In this document: positions 23,575-34,865 of the stretch, piece by piece
Layout of the letters: every line of letters begins with the position of its first letter
How positions within the stretch are numbered: the first letter of the stretch is position 1
Source of the DNA: Azolla pinnata
Lineage: Eukaryota; Streptophyta; Polypodiopsida; Salviniales; Salviniaceae
Length of the DNA stretch: 40,245 nt
Direction of reading: 5' to 3'
Assembly (NCBI GenBank): GCA_037176905.1
Contig: JBBBWG010029632.1
Span: forward strand, 11,891-52,135
Program-made: the position numbers and the translations under genes
Notes under the pieces: model-generated
What the model was told of the DNA's origin: nothing
Database searches by the model: none
What the model saw: the letters and a program-made list of their open reading frames with translations, nothing else

Positions 23575-24360
23575 ATGGCGGAGCAAGGCCGAGGATTCTC
23601 AGATTTGATGTCCACCGCCTCTTCCCTCCTCAACAAACCAAACCCTAACCCTAATCCTAACCCTAACTCCAACCCTAGCCCTCACCATGATCAGATCCCG
23701 TCTCATGGCCAGAAGCCATCCTATGGGGAGATCTATTCGAGCGCCCAGACCGTGCTGAACGCGGCCAAGGCGAAAATCCATAAAACCGATGACCCATCTG
23801 CCGGAATAGACAAGGCGAAGCTCGCCGGCGCAACCGGGACGCTGATCGGAACCGTCTCGCACTATGCCAAGCTAGATGAATCCGCCTATGGCAAGTACGC
23901 ACAGAAAGCGCAAAGCTATCTCCATAGCTATGAAGCCAAGCATGGGAGCCAAAGCCATGTTTCTGCTTCCTCTCATTCTTCTTCTTCCTCCCCGTCAGCA
24001 GCGCCGTATACATCTTCGCATCTCAATCAAGGCTATGGCCATGGATCTGCACCCACATCTTCTTCGCATCTAGATCAAGGCTATGGGCACGGATCTGCAC
24101 ACACATCTCCGCATCTAGATCAAGGCTATGGGCATGGATCTGCATACAGCAACCAACCAACACCGTCTGGGCATGGAGAACATGGATCGACATACATGAA
24201 TCAATCCGCATCTTCCTACAACGCCCACTATAGCCATGGCTACTCCAACCCCAACCCTCCTCCTGGATATCCTACCTATACTGATGCTAAACCAGTTGCA
24301 GGTTCTGCATCACAAGACTATGTGCAAGGCTACCCACCTCCAGGCTATCCAAGGTCTTGA
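23575..24360 (+). CDS. nodulin-related protein 1-like protein
   Basis: A single exon encodes 261 residues starting MAEQGRGFSDLMSTASSLLN. The central region, YGEIYSSAQTVLNAAKAK then DKAKLAGATGTLIGTVSHYAKLDESAYGKYAQKAQSYLHSYE (in part), matches the plant nodulin-related protein family. In Arabidopsis that family includes NRP1, a small soluble protein linked to heat and ABA responses. The C-terminal half is low complexity: three copies of a HL(N/D)QGYGHGSA unit (about 143-190), then Pro/Gly/Tyr-rich sequence ending PPPGYPRS. Residues about 22-37 are Asn-Pro repeats encoded by CCCTAA-like DNA. The molecular role is unknown. The start was chosen as the first ATG in the open frame. Confidence 0.85.
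   Translation: MAEQGRGFSDLMSTASSLLNKPNPNPNPNPNSNPSPHHDQIPSHGQKPSYGEIYSSAQTVLNAAKAKIHKTDDPSAGIDKAKLAGATGTLIGTVSHYAKLDESAYGKYAQKAQSYLHSYEAKHGSQSHVSASSHSSSSSPSAAPYTSSHLNQGYGHGSAPTSSSHLDQGYGHGSAHTSPHLDQGYGHGSAYSNQPTPSGHGEHGSTYMNQSASSYNAHYSHGYSNPNPPPGYPTYTDAKPVAGSASQDYVQGYPPPGYPRS
23641..23685 (+). repeat. telomere-like CCCTAA repeats inside coding sequence
   Basis: AACCCTAACCCTAATCCTAA and its continuation encode an Asn-Pro run in the NRP-like protein. Five to six degenerate CCCTAA units are read in frame. The unit length of six keeps the frame when copies are gained or lost. Confidence 0.85.
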
Positions 24361-24887
24361 ATGCAAAGCCTATACACATCATTTGCTAATAATGTCAATG
24401 AAGAATATTCCAAGGCGACTCATGTGGAGAGATTAATCATAATGTTCATAATCACTCTCCTTTCACCTGAATAATGTAATTTTTGTGACAATGAACTACA
24501 TCACTGTTTAGAGTTACATTAGACGATTGGGTATGAGTGACTTTGGTTTCCACATTGCTGTTTCTCAGCTTGTCCATGTATGCATATCTTGAAACTGTTA
24601 ATTAACATAAAACCATATGCTGACTACTACTATTTTAGTTGGGGATTTGGAGTTAAACTTTGATTACAATTTTACCACTAAAATTTCTTCTAGGCATTCT
24701 TCGATCATTAACACTACACGGTACTTCCAATGGGTTAATTCTTCCTTTTAAATCGACAGTTTAGGTTGACAACGATGCACTACAGATACATTCCAGCTAA
24801 TACTTCCTTTGCATTGACAAACTGAGCATAGTTTATGGTGCGTATTTAGAGTGGGTAGCGTTCTTCCTGATTAATTACTAATCATTC
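24361..24887. other. 3' region of the NRP-like gene
   Basis: AT-rich sequence with AATAAT and AATGTAAT signals near 24470 that could direct polyadenylation. I see no gene or tandem repeat before the 420-bp duplication. Confidence 0.5.
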
Positions 24888-25700
24888 ACAACCCATACCA
24901 TAAGTTAACGCGAACCTCCCGTTCAATACGTGTACAATACCTCAAACATCGGTTATGATCAGATAACCAATTGAGCTTCTGCTCTTCAATCTGAGCCTGC
25001 AATATTTTGTCCACAAAACATCGCAAGCACCATCTCTCTACCAGGTAACAAGACCCGACTCCATAGGTGTTTTATCGGAAAAATTAAACTTCACCATGTG
25101 CGATCAGAGCATGCCACGTTTCGAAAACAATGCATGCTCGTAGCATGAGTACTTGCCACATCTGTTTCAACTCTGCCCGATTAATAGGATTTTATGAAAC
25201 TTCCTGCCACAAACTGTTACCACAATGTATCATCGACACGATAAATTTGAAGCACATAATGACATAATGTGAGTCTTTCCACTTTCGAAAGCAAGTTCAT
25301 ACAGAGCTCGAACCATACATTAATATGAACAACCTCCTATCCAGTCTGAGTTTAATACAAACACCTCATTCCGCGGGATTGGAGAGGGTAAACAAATACT
25401 CTTCTGCTCATTATTGCCTGCTATATTTTGACCACAATATCATGAGTGCCATATTTCTACCACGATACAACACAGACCTGATTCCATAAGTTTTTACTGC
25501 CCGATACAGAACGATCTGAGCATAGCAAATTTCTAGCACAATACCTGCCAGTCGCATGAGTTTTCCCACATCTGTTTTAACACTGCCCACTTCATAGAAT
25601 TCGATCGAGAAAAACAAACTTCCTTTCGATCTGAACCTCGCACATTAACTTCTACATCAAATGCATCATCGATATCATGAATTTGACTACACATAAGATA
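24888..25700. repeat. diverged tandem duplication, period about 410-425 bp
   Basis: Two copies, about 24888-25305 and 25306-25700, match along their length with substitutions and small gaps. Matched anchors are CTTCTGCTC at 24976 and 25401, CATCTGTTT at 25158 and 25568, and CATCGA..AT(A/G)AATTTGA near the ends. Neither copy has a convincing open frame. Confidence 0.75.
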
Positions 25701-27240
25701 ATAAACACCCACATAACCACAACGTTGCAGTGCAAACAAAAGGTAGATAGGAAAAGAAGTACAGGTGGAAGTGCGAATGTAGCCATTCAAAGACTTAAAA
25801 TTGATAAGGTCATATATTTACGATCTCTTATTGGTCTGAAATATCTTAGAGAAATATATAAAACGCTGTAACATGGCTCATCACCTGCCAGATAGATACA
25901 AGACATAGCTCACAGCTAAATTCTGTGAGCTTAATTCTACAAAACACAGGAGGTAGCTGCATCAAAACAACAAAATATCCCATACACGCATCAACAAGAA
26001 AGTTGCAGCTGCCTGAGACTCAAGCCATGGCTAATGCCAGTAAACATCAATCGCTGCTTTTACCGCCTCACCTTCTATCTAATGCATAGGGACTACTGCT
26101 TGATTGCTAGGCTACTATCAAACAACAAGTACTGCAAATAAAATTGCTGTGATGGGAGATGAAGCTGTCATCAGAGACTTAAATATGTCAAGTAATCTTA
26201 GGCGATCATTTTGTTGCAGTATATGCTCATCACCTGACAGCACGGCAGATTCAGCTCTATGGCAGATCCAACAAACCAACAGCTCGCACCAACGTAACTG
26301 AAACTTTGATAAATCCTACACCCTAAACCGGACTGACAAATGGAGCAATGACTCTTGCTATGCTTGCCAGCAACCAAGCAATCTAACGTGCAAATAGTGA
26401 ACTTGAATGCAGTGTGTGGAGGCCAAAATAGAGCAGGGACAAAAGAAGCTCAGAGCTCGTTAACAAAAGACCATCCCGTGAAGGTTTGTGTTGGCGACTT
26501 TCAGCGCTTGAAACGTGCTACGGAGTAGCTTCCAGCACGCAAGTGACTCTAGTCCATCGCCGCAAACTGCCTCGGAAAGCATAAAACCACACCGAGACGC
26601 TAAAGCTACGATACCATAACACAGACACGGCAAACCCTCGGTGTGGCAGCAAAACGAGAAGACTTCCGCCAGCGCCATGGCACAATCTCAGGCTGCGGGA
26701 GAGATCAGAGCGCACGGCACAAATGTCGACCACGTTTAGACACAGGCATTCCATAGGCCTTACTTGTACAGGCAAAAGGAATGGCTGCAACACAGAGAAC
26801 GGTTGATCTAGCACGTTAACAGGGGCTACATCCTCCATGAAAGCTGCAAAGAGTAGCCCGGGGTAGTGAGCGTGCAGAGAAGGCACATCGGGAACGAATC
26901 CTTCGGCTTACTTCGCAGGACGGAAACGGCACCGAGGGGCTCAAACGGAGCACGGAGCCTTCCAACTCCTACTGCATGGCAAGCAAACGCATCGCTGGAT
27001 TCTCGCAGCCATGGCGGCGAAGAGGCATCTCAGACCAAATTTCTGCATAAACCTTCATCGCCCGCCTTTTCTCTGCAAAGCCAGTAGCTAGGAGAAGAAG
27101 AAGGAGGCGGATCGGGTCGAGTGTCTGTCCTCATCGATGTGGAAGAAGAAGAAGAAGAAGAAGCACGCCGGCTGAACGAGCAAGGTTCGCCATAGCCGCC
27201 TGCTTATAAGAAGATGCAGAAAGACTCAGAAGAAGAAGAA
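25701..27240. other. unassigned stretch; possible minus-strand transcript
   Basis: Several minus-strand open frames (for example about 26460-26886) are of moderate GC but show no recognisable domain. On the minus strand a TTATAAG near 27208 and a CT-rich run resemble the start of a transcript, and a short frame from about 27195 starts MANLARSAGVLLLL and stops after some 20 residues. It could be a non-coding or short-peptide transcript; the evidence is weak. Confidence 0.3.
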
Positions 27241-27264
27241 GAAGAAGAAGGAAGGAAGGAAGGA

Positions 27265-27306
27265 TTAGGGTTAGGGTTAGGGTTAGGGTTAGGGTTAGGG
27301 TTAGGG
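27265..27306 (+). repeat. seven perfect TTAGGG units (interstitial telomere-like repeat)
   Basis: TTAGGG is repeated seven times without error, then the sequence becomes TTTCTCGG. A GAA run and a GGAA run precede it directly. The unit is the six-base vertebrate-type repeat rather than the usual plant TTTAGGG. Confidence 0.95.
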
Positions 27307-27377
27307 TTTCTCGGTTTCACACACACACACAATGGGCGTTTATCATTTAACTGATAAGCAAGCACATACTGATAGGG

Positions 27378-27505
27378 AGATAGATTGATCGATCGATCCG
27401 CCGATTAGGATCGATCGATCGAGTGATAAGTGCATTCCCTTTTCATTATAAGGAGATCGATCGATCGGATCGGATCGACCCGCCGAATTGCTCGGTCGAT
27501 CGACC
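27378..27505. repeat. cluster of GATC/ATCG palindromes
   Basis: Short runs such as GATTGATCGATCGATCC, GATCGATCGATCGAG and GATCGATCGATCGGATCGGA occur within about 130 bases. They are self-complementary and could extrude hairpins or arise by slippage. I see no gene attached to them. Confidence 0.8.
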
Positions 27506-27506
27506 A

Positions 27507-28170
27507 TATGCCTAGAACAAGAGAAGGGCTCGGCTGCGGACCTCTGCTCCTCCAGCGCGGTTTCCGAGCTTCGAAATCCACGGGTTCCGTCTGCCGATTC
27601 CGTTAATCTGCGCCGCGAACTTGAAAAGACGGGGTTCGATCTGTCGATCCCGTTGATCCGTGTCTTGAACTTGAAAACCGATGCGTTTTCCGTCTGCCGT
27701 GCTGCTCGAGTCTCGACTTTCATGCGCTCTTCTCGTAGGCATGCCGAGATGGATTCCCCGATCGCCTAAACAAGATCAGGTTTTTCTGAAAAAAATAATC
27801 AGCAATTGGTTTTCTGAACAAAATAATCAGCAACAGGCTCACAGCTTGAACGAAATATATATTCGTTTTCTCCCCTAACGTCCTCCTCTTTTGGCAAATC
27901 TTCCGCTGTTTATTCACGCATTATATATGTAGTTCGTCAGCTAATCAGCAATTAGGTCCATGACATCGAGCAACATGCATACGATTAACTCCCCAATTAA
28001 CACGCATTTGATCGGATCAAGTTCGATGGAAGGATGTCATCGGTTCCGGTTGCATAGAAATTGCGCTCGAGTCCGACGAATGGACAGATGGGCGAGGGTT
28101 AGGGACATCAATTATGTGCATGGACAGTAGACAATAACTATTGTTTCGCTATTTACGAAAGGCTTTGTAG
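27507..28170. other. unassigned intergenic stretch
   Basis: The first 270 bases are GC-richer, with related TTGAAAAC(C/G)G and CCG(T/A)TGATCCG motifs repeated in degenerate form. The remainder is AT-rich. No gene is recognised. Confidence 0.45.
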
Positions 28171-29028
28171 AAAATTAGCCACAAAGACAGATAAAAACCC
28201 GATCAAAATACAGATCGAGAAACAAATCACAAATAGATAAAACGCAAATAAAAAATAGATCGAAAAATAGATCACAAACCGATCCAAAATACGTTAAAAA
28301 ACAAGTTGAAAATAGATTTAAAAAAACCGATCAAGCATAGATCGCAAAAGCACATAAAAAAAGAACATCTCCCTCCTTGAAGAAGGGCATTAGGGGCATG
28401 AATGGATGTTCCGAGAAATACAGAATCCCGTCTTGGAAAATTAGCCACAAAGAGAGATAATAAAAAAAAACAGATCAAAATACAGATCAAGAAACAAGTC
28501 ACAAATAGATCCGAAAACAAATAAAAGAACAAATCGAGAAACAAATAAAAGAGCGAATCGAAAAACAAATAAAAAAAATAGATCACAAACCGATCAGAAA
28601 CAGGTTCAAAAAACAGATAGATAAAAAGAAAACCGAACAGAAATAACAGATCGCAGAAACGCATAAAAAAAAAAAAGAACAGCTCTTGCAATGAAGAAGG
28701 GCAGTTTGGGGAATCGGGAAAAATACACGGGGAGATTCCCGTCCTGGAAAAACAGCCACAAAGACAGATAAAAAAAACCGATGAAAATGCAGATCAGAAA
28801 ACGAACTGCGGATAGATCAAGCAACAAATAAAAGAACAGATCGAAAAACACAAATAAAAAAAATAGATCACAAACAGATTAAAAGACAGATACATAAAAA
28901 AAAACGATCAGAAATAAGAGATCGCAAAAACACAGGGAAAAAAAAAACAGAAACTGTGAAGAAGGGCAGTTTGGGGAATTAGGAAAACTACAGAGGGACA
29001 TTCCGGGAAATACAGAATCCCTTCTTCC
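28171..29028. repeat. three-copy 266-311-bp tandem repeat upstream of the TOL gene
   Basis: Units begin at about 28171, 28437 and 28748 with AAAATTAGCCACAAAGA(C/G)AG or a close variant. They run through A-rich blocks with repeated CAGATC and ACAAATA words, and end with AAGAAGGGCA and ACAGAATCCC(G/T)TCTT. The third copy ends about 70 bases before the TOL ATG, so the array forms most of its promoter. Phe-rich minus-strand open frames are shadows of the A-rich DNA. Confidence 0.85.
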
Positions 29029-29098
29029 ATGGTCTTCTGCTCTGCGCTCCTTCTGCAGGTCGTTCCTGTGTCCGCGCCCCTGTTCCTGCTCTGCTGCC

Positions 29099-32016
29099 AT
29101 GGCAGAGAATCTCAAGGAGAAGCTCTCCTCCCTCAGCGGGAAGCTCAAGCTCAGCGGGTCCGAGGTCGGCAAGAAGGTCAGCAACGGCATGGCCTCCGTG
29201 AACGAGAAGATGAAAGACCTTTTCAAAGTCACCACGCCCGCCGACAAATTGGTCGAGGACCTCACCTCCGAAGACAAGCTCCTCTACAACGACGGCCCCG
29301 ATTGGTCCAGAATCATGGATCTCTGTGATGCCATCCGCAGCCAGGAGATCAGCAAGCACGAGATCGTGAAAGCCATGAAGAAACGGCTCACGCTCAAGAA
29401 TCAGAATGCGCACGCGGCGGTCGACACCAATGCCCGGGTTCAGCTTCTCACCCTCACGCTCATAGAGGCGTGCGTCAAGAATTGCGACGATCTCTTCGCC
29501 GAGGTGGCGAGCGAACATGTGCTCGATGAAATGGTGAAGATCGTCGATAACCCGAGTACTCCGATTGTGACTAGAGATAAGGCTCTGAAGCTGATCGAGG
29601 CTTGGGGTGAGTCAGCTCCACAGCTTCGTAATTTCCCAATGTTTGAAGAAACGTACAAGGTATAAATCAAACTCCTTCTGCAGATTTATTTCATTCTTCC
29701 CTTTTTTGCCATTTTCACCAGAGAATGTCGTTTTACCAATCGTATTACTTGCTGGTCGAGGGTTTTTCTTGTATTGTTTTCTTATGAATTGTTTTTTGTG
29801 CACAATCCGAAAAATGTTTTTTTTATGCTGTACTAATTTAATCAACATATGTTAGTTTTTCCCAAAATGATCCTGGTATAGTGGTTCACAATTTCCATGC
29901 TTTTAGTTGTTTCAGTAAGCCCGATCTAACAGTGGATAGGTTTTCACAATAAATGAAAAAATATGCCAATAAGCTTATACTGAGATTGTAATATCATGTA
30001 AATGTATTTTGTTAAGTTGACGTAGACTAGGATCATCACAATTTCCTATGGAAGGTATGTAATATAAACTACTGGGATCAATTTCGAAGCACAATCAAAG
30101 CATTTACCCTAGATCTTGAAAGTTTAGTTGCAGTAGCTTTCCCTTAGCATAGTATTCAAGATTTCTCAAATGACTCACAATGTTTGTGGGTTTGCAGAGT
30201 TTGAAGTCTCGAGGTGTTAAATTCCCACTTCGGGATCCAGAAAGTTTAGCCCCAATATTTACCCCGCCTCAGTCTGTTCCTAGGGCAGCTACTGTGGGCA
30301 ATGATTTGTCACGGAGGGCCGGTGAGGAGCGTGTGAATGAAGCCTATACAGAGCTCAACATTACAAAGAGTGATGAGCTGTTTCGGACTGCACGCAACTC
30401 TGTTGATTTGCTTTCAACTGTTTTGACGTCCTCTCCCGAGCAAGAAGCTCTCCAGGTAAAACACGTCTCCTCCTCATTTGGTAGATTCTTCAACTTCTTT
30501 TTGCTTTATTTGACCTAGAATGGCATAGAAAAAGTTCAGGAAGTCAATCTGTCAATGCAACCGAGGGATTGTAAAAGTACACGTTGAATTAATGATGCCA
30601 AGGTTGTGCTGGTTACTGTCAAGGTTTGTGAGAAGAACGCAAGGTAAAATGGGTAAGAAGCAGGAAGTGGGCAGGATCCATAGTTGCCATGCAATGTAGT
30701 CCTAGCAACCTTTGGTGTGATTGGTGACCGATATTTGGCGAATACAATTGAAGGGGACAATTTCCATCTGGGCTTTAGGATCATGCCTTTTTTTGGAGCT
30801 AATAGTTGCTTCCTAAGTATCAACTTTCATTCTTCTTATTTATCCCTGCTTATCCTTTTGAAAAATGACAGAACTAGTTTGAAGGTAGAAATGAATCAGG
30901 AGTCCCATCTTTGATGTTCTTGGCATAGAAAACGGGAAGCACACTCTATTTTTCACTTTTCGAAGGTCTTTAACTGCTGAACGGGTCAAGTTTCACCATA
31001 TTTCGTGAGTAGGGGCATGTTCAAGTATTGAATTTTGAGAATGAGGTGAAGGAAGTTGAATATGAGAGTGAAGTCATTGCTGTATGAGGACATTTGATGA
31101 TGTCTAGTAATTGTGGAAAGTATGTAGTTGGAGAGATCAGGAGTCAATTCTCGGATTCGGAAAAGATCTAGTAATTGTGGCGTAAGCACAATGTGAGGTC
31201 GTTTTTTGACCAATTTAAAGATCACTGAACATAGTGTAGAGTAGAAGGAGCCAGTAGGGGGTGATGCAAATTGTGAACGAGTAATCAAATGTTTACCAAG
31301 CATGAACGAGATCCAAAAGTCAAAAATAAAACAAAAAGTTGCAGCATGGGCAGAATTTAATACCTCATCAGGGTAGATCAAATTCAATGCTTGCTATATT
31401 GATTTTGAAGAACCAAAATAGATTCAGGGGGTAATGATGTAATGGCTGTGCTTTCTTTCTTCTGTTCATCCTATAGCTCTTTTTCACTCTCATGCCAGAT
31501 TCTCCAAGCTTCGATAATGCAGTTCAATGGATCTAATCAAGTTTCACACTGTGTTTTTGTCTAATTTAAGTCCAAACTACATTGATGTGATTCGAAACTA
31601 AATGCAGGGAGTTCCAACATAAATAAATTTGGTACTATCTTTGTGGAATGTAGTTATATTGTTTATGACCTTAAAAATTTATCCCCCTTTTTATGCTGAT
31701 GTGAAAAACTTGCTGATAAATGTAGGATGATCTCACCACTACTTTGGTAGAGCAATGCCATCGATCTCAGTTCCTCTTGCAAAGGATTATTGAACGAGTG
31801 GGAAATGATGAAGCGATGATGTTTGAGGCATTAGATATCAATGATGCTCTTCAAAAGGTGCTAGCAAAGTATGAGGAAATGAAAGCGTCTTTTCCATCAA
31901 ACCCTTTAAGTACAGGGAACTCAACAGATGAACCTGTTAAGCCATCTGCACATTTAACTGAGGAAACTGGGTCAGATGGAGAGCCTCCATTAAGCACGAA
32001 TCCGCAACATGTATGA
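29099..32016 (+). CDS. TOM1-like VHS-GAT protein (three exons)
   Basis: This plant TOL protein would recognise ubiquitinated membrane cargo at endosomes and the plasma membrane and pass it to ESCRT. Exons: 29099-29659, 30198-30455 and 31726-32016, giving 369 residues. The VHS domain spans about 46-185 (PADKLVEDLTSE, DGPDWSRIMDLCD, VKNCDDLFAEVASEHVLDEM, ALKLIEAWGES). A linker (FPLRDPESLAPIFTPP) is followed by a GAT domain at about 225-330 (ELFRTARNSVDLLSTVLTSSP, DDLTTTLVEQCHRSQ). The splice positions at YK/SLK and LQ/DDLTTT match Arabidopsis TOLs. Compared with those, the VHS domain has about nine extra residues near NAHAAVDTN. The stop follows a GTATGA that could itself be a donor after residue 367, so a further exon is possible. 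Confidence 0.93.
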
Positions 32017-33281
32017 TTGGATAGAAGTCTCTGACGAATAAAAAATATATATTACTTCTTCGATTGAGCTGAATATGCTCTTTTTGGCTCACAACCTTTG
32101 CATGAAGTAGCTGAAATCCCAAGATGGCAGAAAAGAAATCTCTGGATGCTCTTGTATGTATTTGGGTAAATCGAATCATATTAATGAAGAGGGCCTTTTA
32201 GCTGGTTATGGTATTGTTCTTTTCTTTCTTCCAAGGGTTGCAGCCCCTTATGAATGGCCTAAATTCACTTGAAAAGTTCCTATAAGAACTTGTTCAAAGC
32301 TTTGAAGCCAGACATTGAAGCATACATATTGAACCTTATTACTCCATGAATCTTTGGTTTGCTAAATTAGAGGGCGTATAGCTGGAAGCTGACTTCCTGC
32401 TAGCAGTTTTTAATTCTCAATTGGTCAAATGATGACTAGCGAGAGTGGCCATGAGCTTTCAGCTCAGTTCAGGAAAGAGTGCAGTTTTTGATGAGCTTGT
32501 AACCAGTGTCAAGGATCAATGGAAATGTTGCGAATGTTTGCCCATGAAAGATGAGCTGGAGAATTCTTTTAAGTGATTCTTTAATTCAGCGCCATTGTCC
32601 ACACCTAGCATCTGTTATGAATGCATGCATAGGTTCAAGAAATGAAATCTGATTTGATGGGGGTCTTACAAAATGTTGTTGGTGTAGCAAAATTTTGGCT
32701 CTTCATGCATCACATATCCCTATATTGCATGGATCGAAAGGCGCCGATCTCTCTCTCTTTCTTTCCCATTTGCTTGATCTTGTCCCGCAATCATATGTAG
32801 AACTCTTTCTCACATTCAAGCTCTTCGTTTCTAGAGCTTTGGAATGCAACATTACACTTCCAGACCTAGTGGGCACACACTCCAGTTTTGTTCTGGCCAA
32901 CCGTAGATTCATGAAAACCACCATAGCCAAACCTCAAAGCTTTGTGTCCGGTGGCGTGTTTTGCTGCCCTTTTGCTGCTGTAATCGACTAATACGTTCAT
33001 GCAAGTGATGTATGATGGTGATGATGATCGATGATGATGATGGTGATGATGGTGATCGCAAGACCAGCAAGATGGGTTGAGTCTCACCGCCATCAGTGGC
33101 ATGCGGAGCAACTGCTTTCCGAAGCTTTTCATCGTCGAGGGAAATACTTCAGAGGTCTTTCCCATACGGAATGCGAAGGAAAGAGTGTCAAAAACTCCTG
33201 TTTTAGTTTGTGTATGCTGAGAGAAATCGGCAGATTGTATTCCTTGCTTATTTCTGGTGGTAACGAACTGCGGTGGTTTCA
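32017..33281. other. intergenic: TOL 3' region and PPR leader
   Basis: No gene is recognised. A GAT/ATG trinucleotide-rich run lies at about 33009-33057. If the TOL gene has a fourth exon it would lie in the first part; a CAG- or TAG-bounded candidate near 32112 is not convincing. Confidence 0.5.
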
Positions 33282-34865
33282 ATGTGCATCCGGCTTGCTT
33301 CAAAATGGTATCAGGAACTGAAGAATTGCACCAGGCAGAAAGACTTGGCCAAAGGATCTCAAATACATGCTTATCTTCTCAGAATGGGGTTGCTTGAACA
33401 TGATAACCATGGTGGCTTTGCCTTACTAGATTTCTATGCCAAATGTGGCGTACTTTCAGAAGCCCGATTAGTATTCGATCTGCTGAACGTGCCGAGTATG
33501 CCCTCATGGAATACACTTATCACAGGGTATACCCAGAATGGTTATGGTCAAGAAGCTCTTGCTTGTTTTATGCAAGCTCAGCAGGAAGGAATGCTTCCGG
33601 ACGTGGTAACTTTTATGTCTATTTTGAAAGCATGTTGCAGCATGAGATCACTTAATACTGGCAAAGAAATCCATGCCAGGATTGTTCACGGGGGATTGCT
33701 CGAAAAGGATGTGTTGATCGGCACTGCGCTGGTTGATATGTATGCGAAATGCGGCGCGCTAGCAAGAGCACAGGGGGTATTCAACGAGATTGGAACCGCA
33801 GATGTGGTGTGCTGGAATGTGATGATCGGTGTGTATATTCAGTATGCTCGATTTGAGGAGGCGCTCTGCTGTTTTGGAGAAATGCAAGCCAACCATATCA
33901 CACCAAATGTGGTCACTTTTATCTATGCTCTGAAAGCATGCGGTAGCATTAGCGCATCTGAGCAGGGCAAACAAATTCATGATCTAGTCTCTCGAGATGG
34001 TTTTCTCGACAAGCATGCTTCACTTGGTAATGCCTTAGTGGATATGTATGTGAGGTGCGGGTGTCTCTCAGAAGCGGAAGACGTATTCGATGGTCTATTC
34101 GCACGGGATGTTATCTCTTGGACCACGCTCTTTGGACATGCTTCTAGTAAGAAAGAGGGCCTTCAATTTTTTGAGCAGATAAAGCAAGAGGGGGTCTTGC
34201 CTAATGATGTGACTTTTCTCTCGATGATGAAAGCTTGTGGTAGCATGGGCACTACCAGCTTGGGGAAAAGGATACATGTCCAGATCCTGGGGCAAAGCCT
34301 GGTAAGAGAGAAACACACGATCGGGTCGGCATTGGTGGACATGTACGCAAAATGCAGCGAGCTGCCCATGGCTCTGGAAGCGTTTTCGGAGCTCGGCGTT
34401 CGAAATGTGGTCTCATGGACTGCGCTGATTGCAGGATATGGGCATGTTGGGGAGGAGGATACGGTGATCCAGTTGTTCAATAAGATGATCGGAGAAGGTA
34501 TACAGCCAGACTCGGTCACATTCACCGTGGTGCTCCATGCATGCGGGCACTCTGGTGTTTTGGAGAAGGGCCAGCTATACTTCGAGCTTATGAGTGCGAT
34601 TTATGGCATCGTTCCCACCTCTGAGCATCATGCTTGCATGGTGGGTCTGTTTAGTAGAGCTGGTCATTTCGATGAAGCAGTCGCAGCTATTCGGAAGATG
34701 CCGATGCCCGACCATCTTCCTGCTTGGTCTTCCCTCCTCGGGGCTTGCCAGAAATGCGGAAACGTAGAGATCGGCGAGCTTGCATTCAAACTTATGGCCA
34801 CTTCCGATGAAAAGGTTGCTGGGGCATATGTTTCGATGTCCAATATGTATGCACAAAGGGGCTGA
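33282..34865 (+). CDS. PLS-class pentatricopeptide repeat protein, truncated in the E motif
   Basis: A single exon encodes 527 residues. These proteins bind organellar RNA, and E/DYW members direct C-to-U editing. Repeats of P, L and S type run throughout, with motifs such as NALVDMYVRCG, DVVSWNVMIG-like and TFMSILKACCS. Five to six PLS triplets are visible (KACGS, VDMYAKCG, SWTALIAGYG). The C-terminus enters the E1 motif (PAWSSLLGACQKCGNVEIGELAFKLM, in part, then YVSMSNMYAQRG) and stops there, so E2 and DYW are absent. The first residues show no clear organelle-targeting peptide. The ATG at 33282 is the first in the open frame. The gene may be a naturally short form, may lack its 5' end, or may be a decaying copy. 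Confidence 0.9.
   Translation: MCIRLASKWYQELKNCTRQKDLAKGSQIHAYLLRMGLLEHDNHGGFALLDFYAKCGVLSEARLVFDLLNVPSMPSWNTLITGYTQNGYGQEALACFMQAQQEGMLPDVVTFMSILKACCSMRSLNTGKEIHARIVHGGLLEKDVLIGTALVDMYAKCGALARAQGVFNEIGTADVVCWNVMIGVYIQYARFEEALCCFGEMQANHITPNVVTFIYALKACGSISASEQGKQIHDLVSRDGFLDKHASLGNALVDMYVRCGCLSEAEDVFDGLFARDVISWTTLFGHASSKKEGLQFFEQIKQEGVLPNDVTFLSMMKACGSMGTTSLGKRIHVQILGQSLVREKHTIGSALVDMYAKCSELPMALEAFSELGVRNVVSWTALIAGYGHVGEEDTVIQLFNKMIGEGIQPDSVTFTVVLHACGHSGVLEKGQLYFELMSAIYGIVPTSEHHACMVGLFSRAGHFDEAVAAIRKMPMPDHLPAWSSLLGACQKCGNVEIGELAFKLMATSDEKVAGAYVSMSNMYAQRG

Noticed and set aside
26460..26886. Two overlapping minus-strand open frames of 72 and 122 residues
   Set aside because: No recognised domain, no clear splice pattern and no preferred frame; noted only as a possible transcript region.
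28272..28851. Phe/Leu-rich minus-strand open frames resembling membrane proteins
   Set aside because: They are reverse translations of A-rich tandem-repeat DNA upstream of the TOL gene.
32011..32200. A fourth TOL exon using GTATGA as a donor
   Set aside because: The donor is plausible, but no acceptor downstream opens a frame resembling known TOL C-termini.
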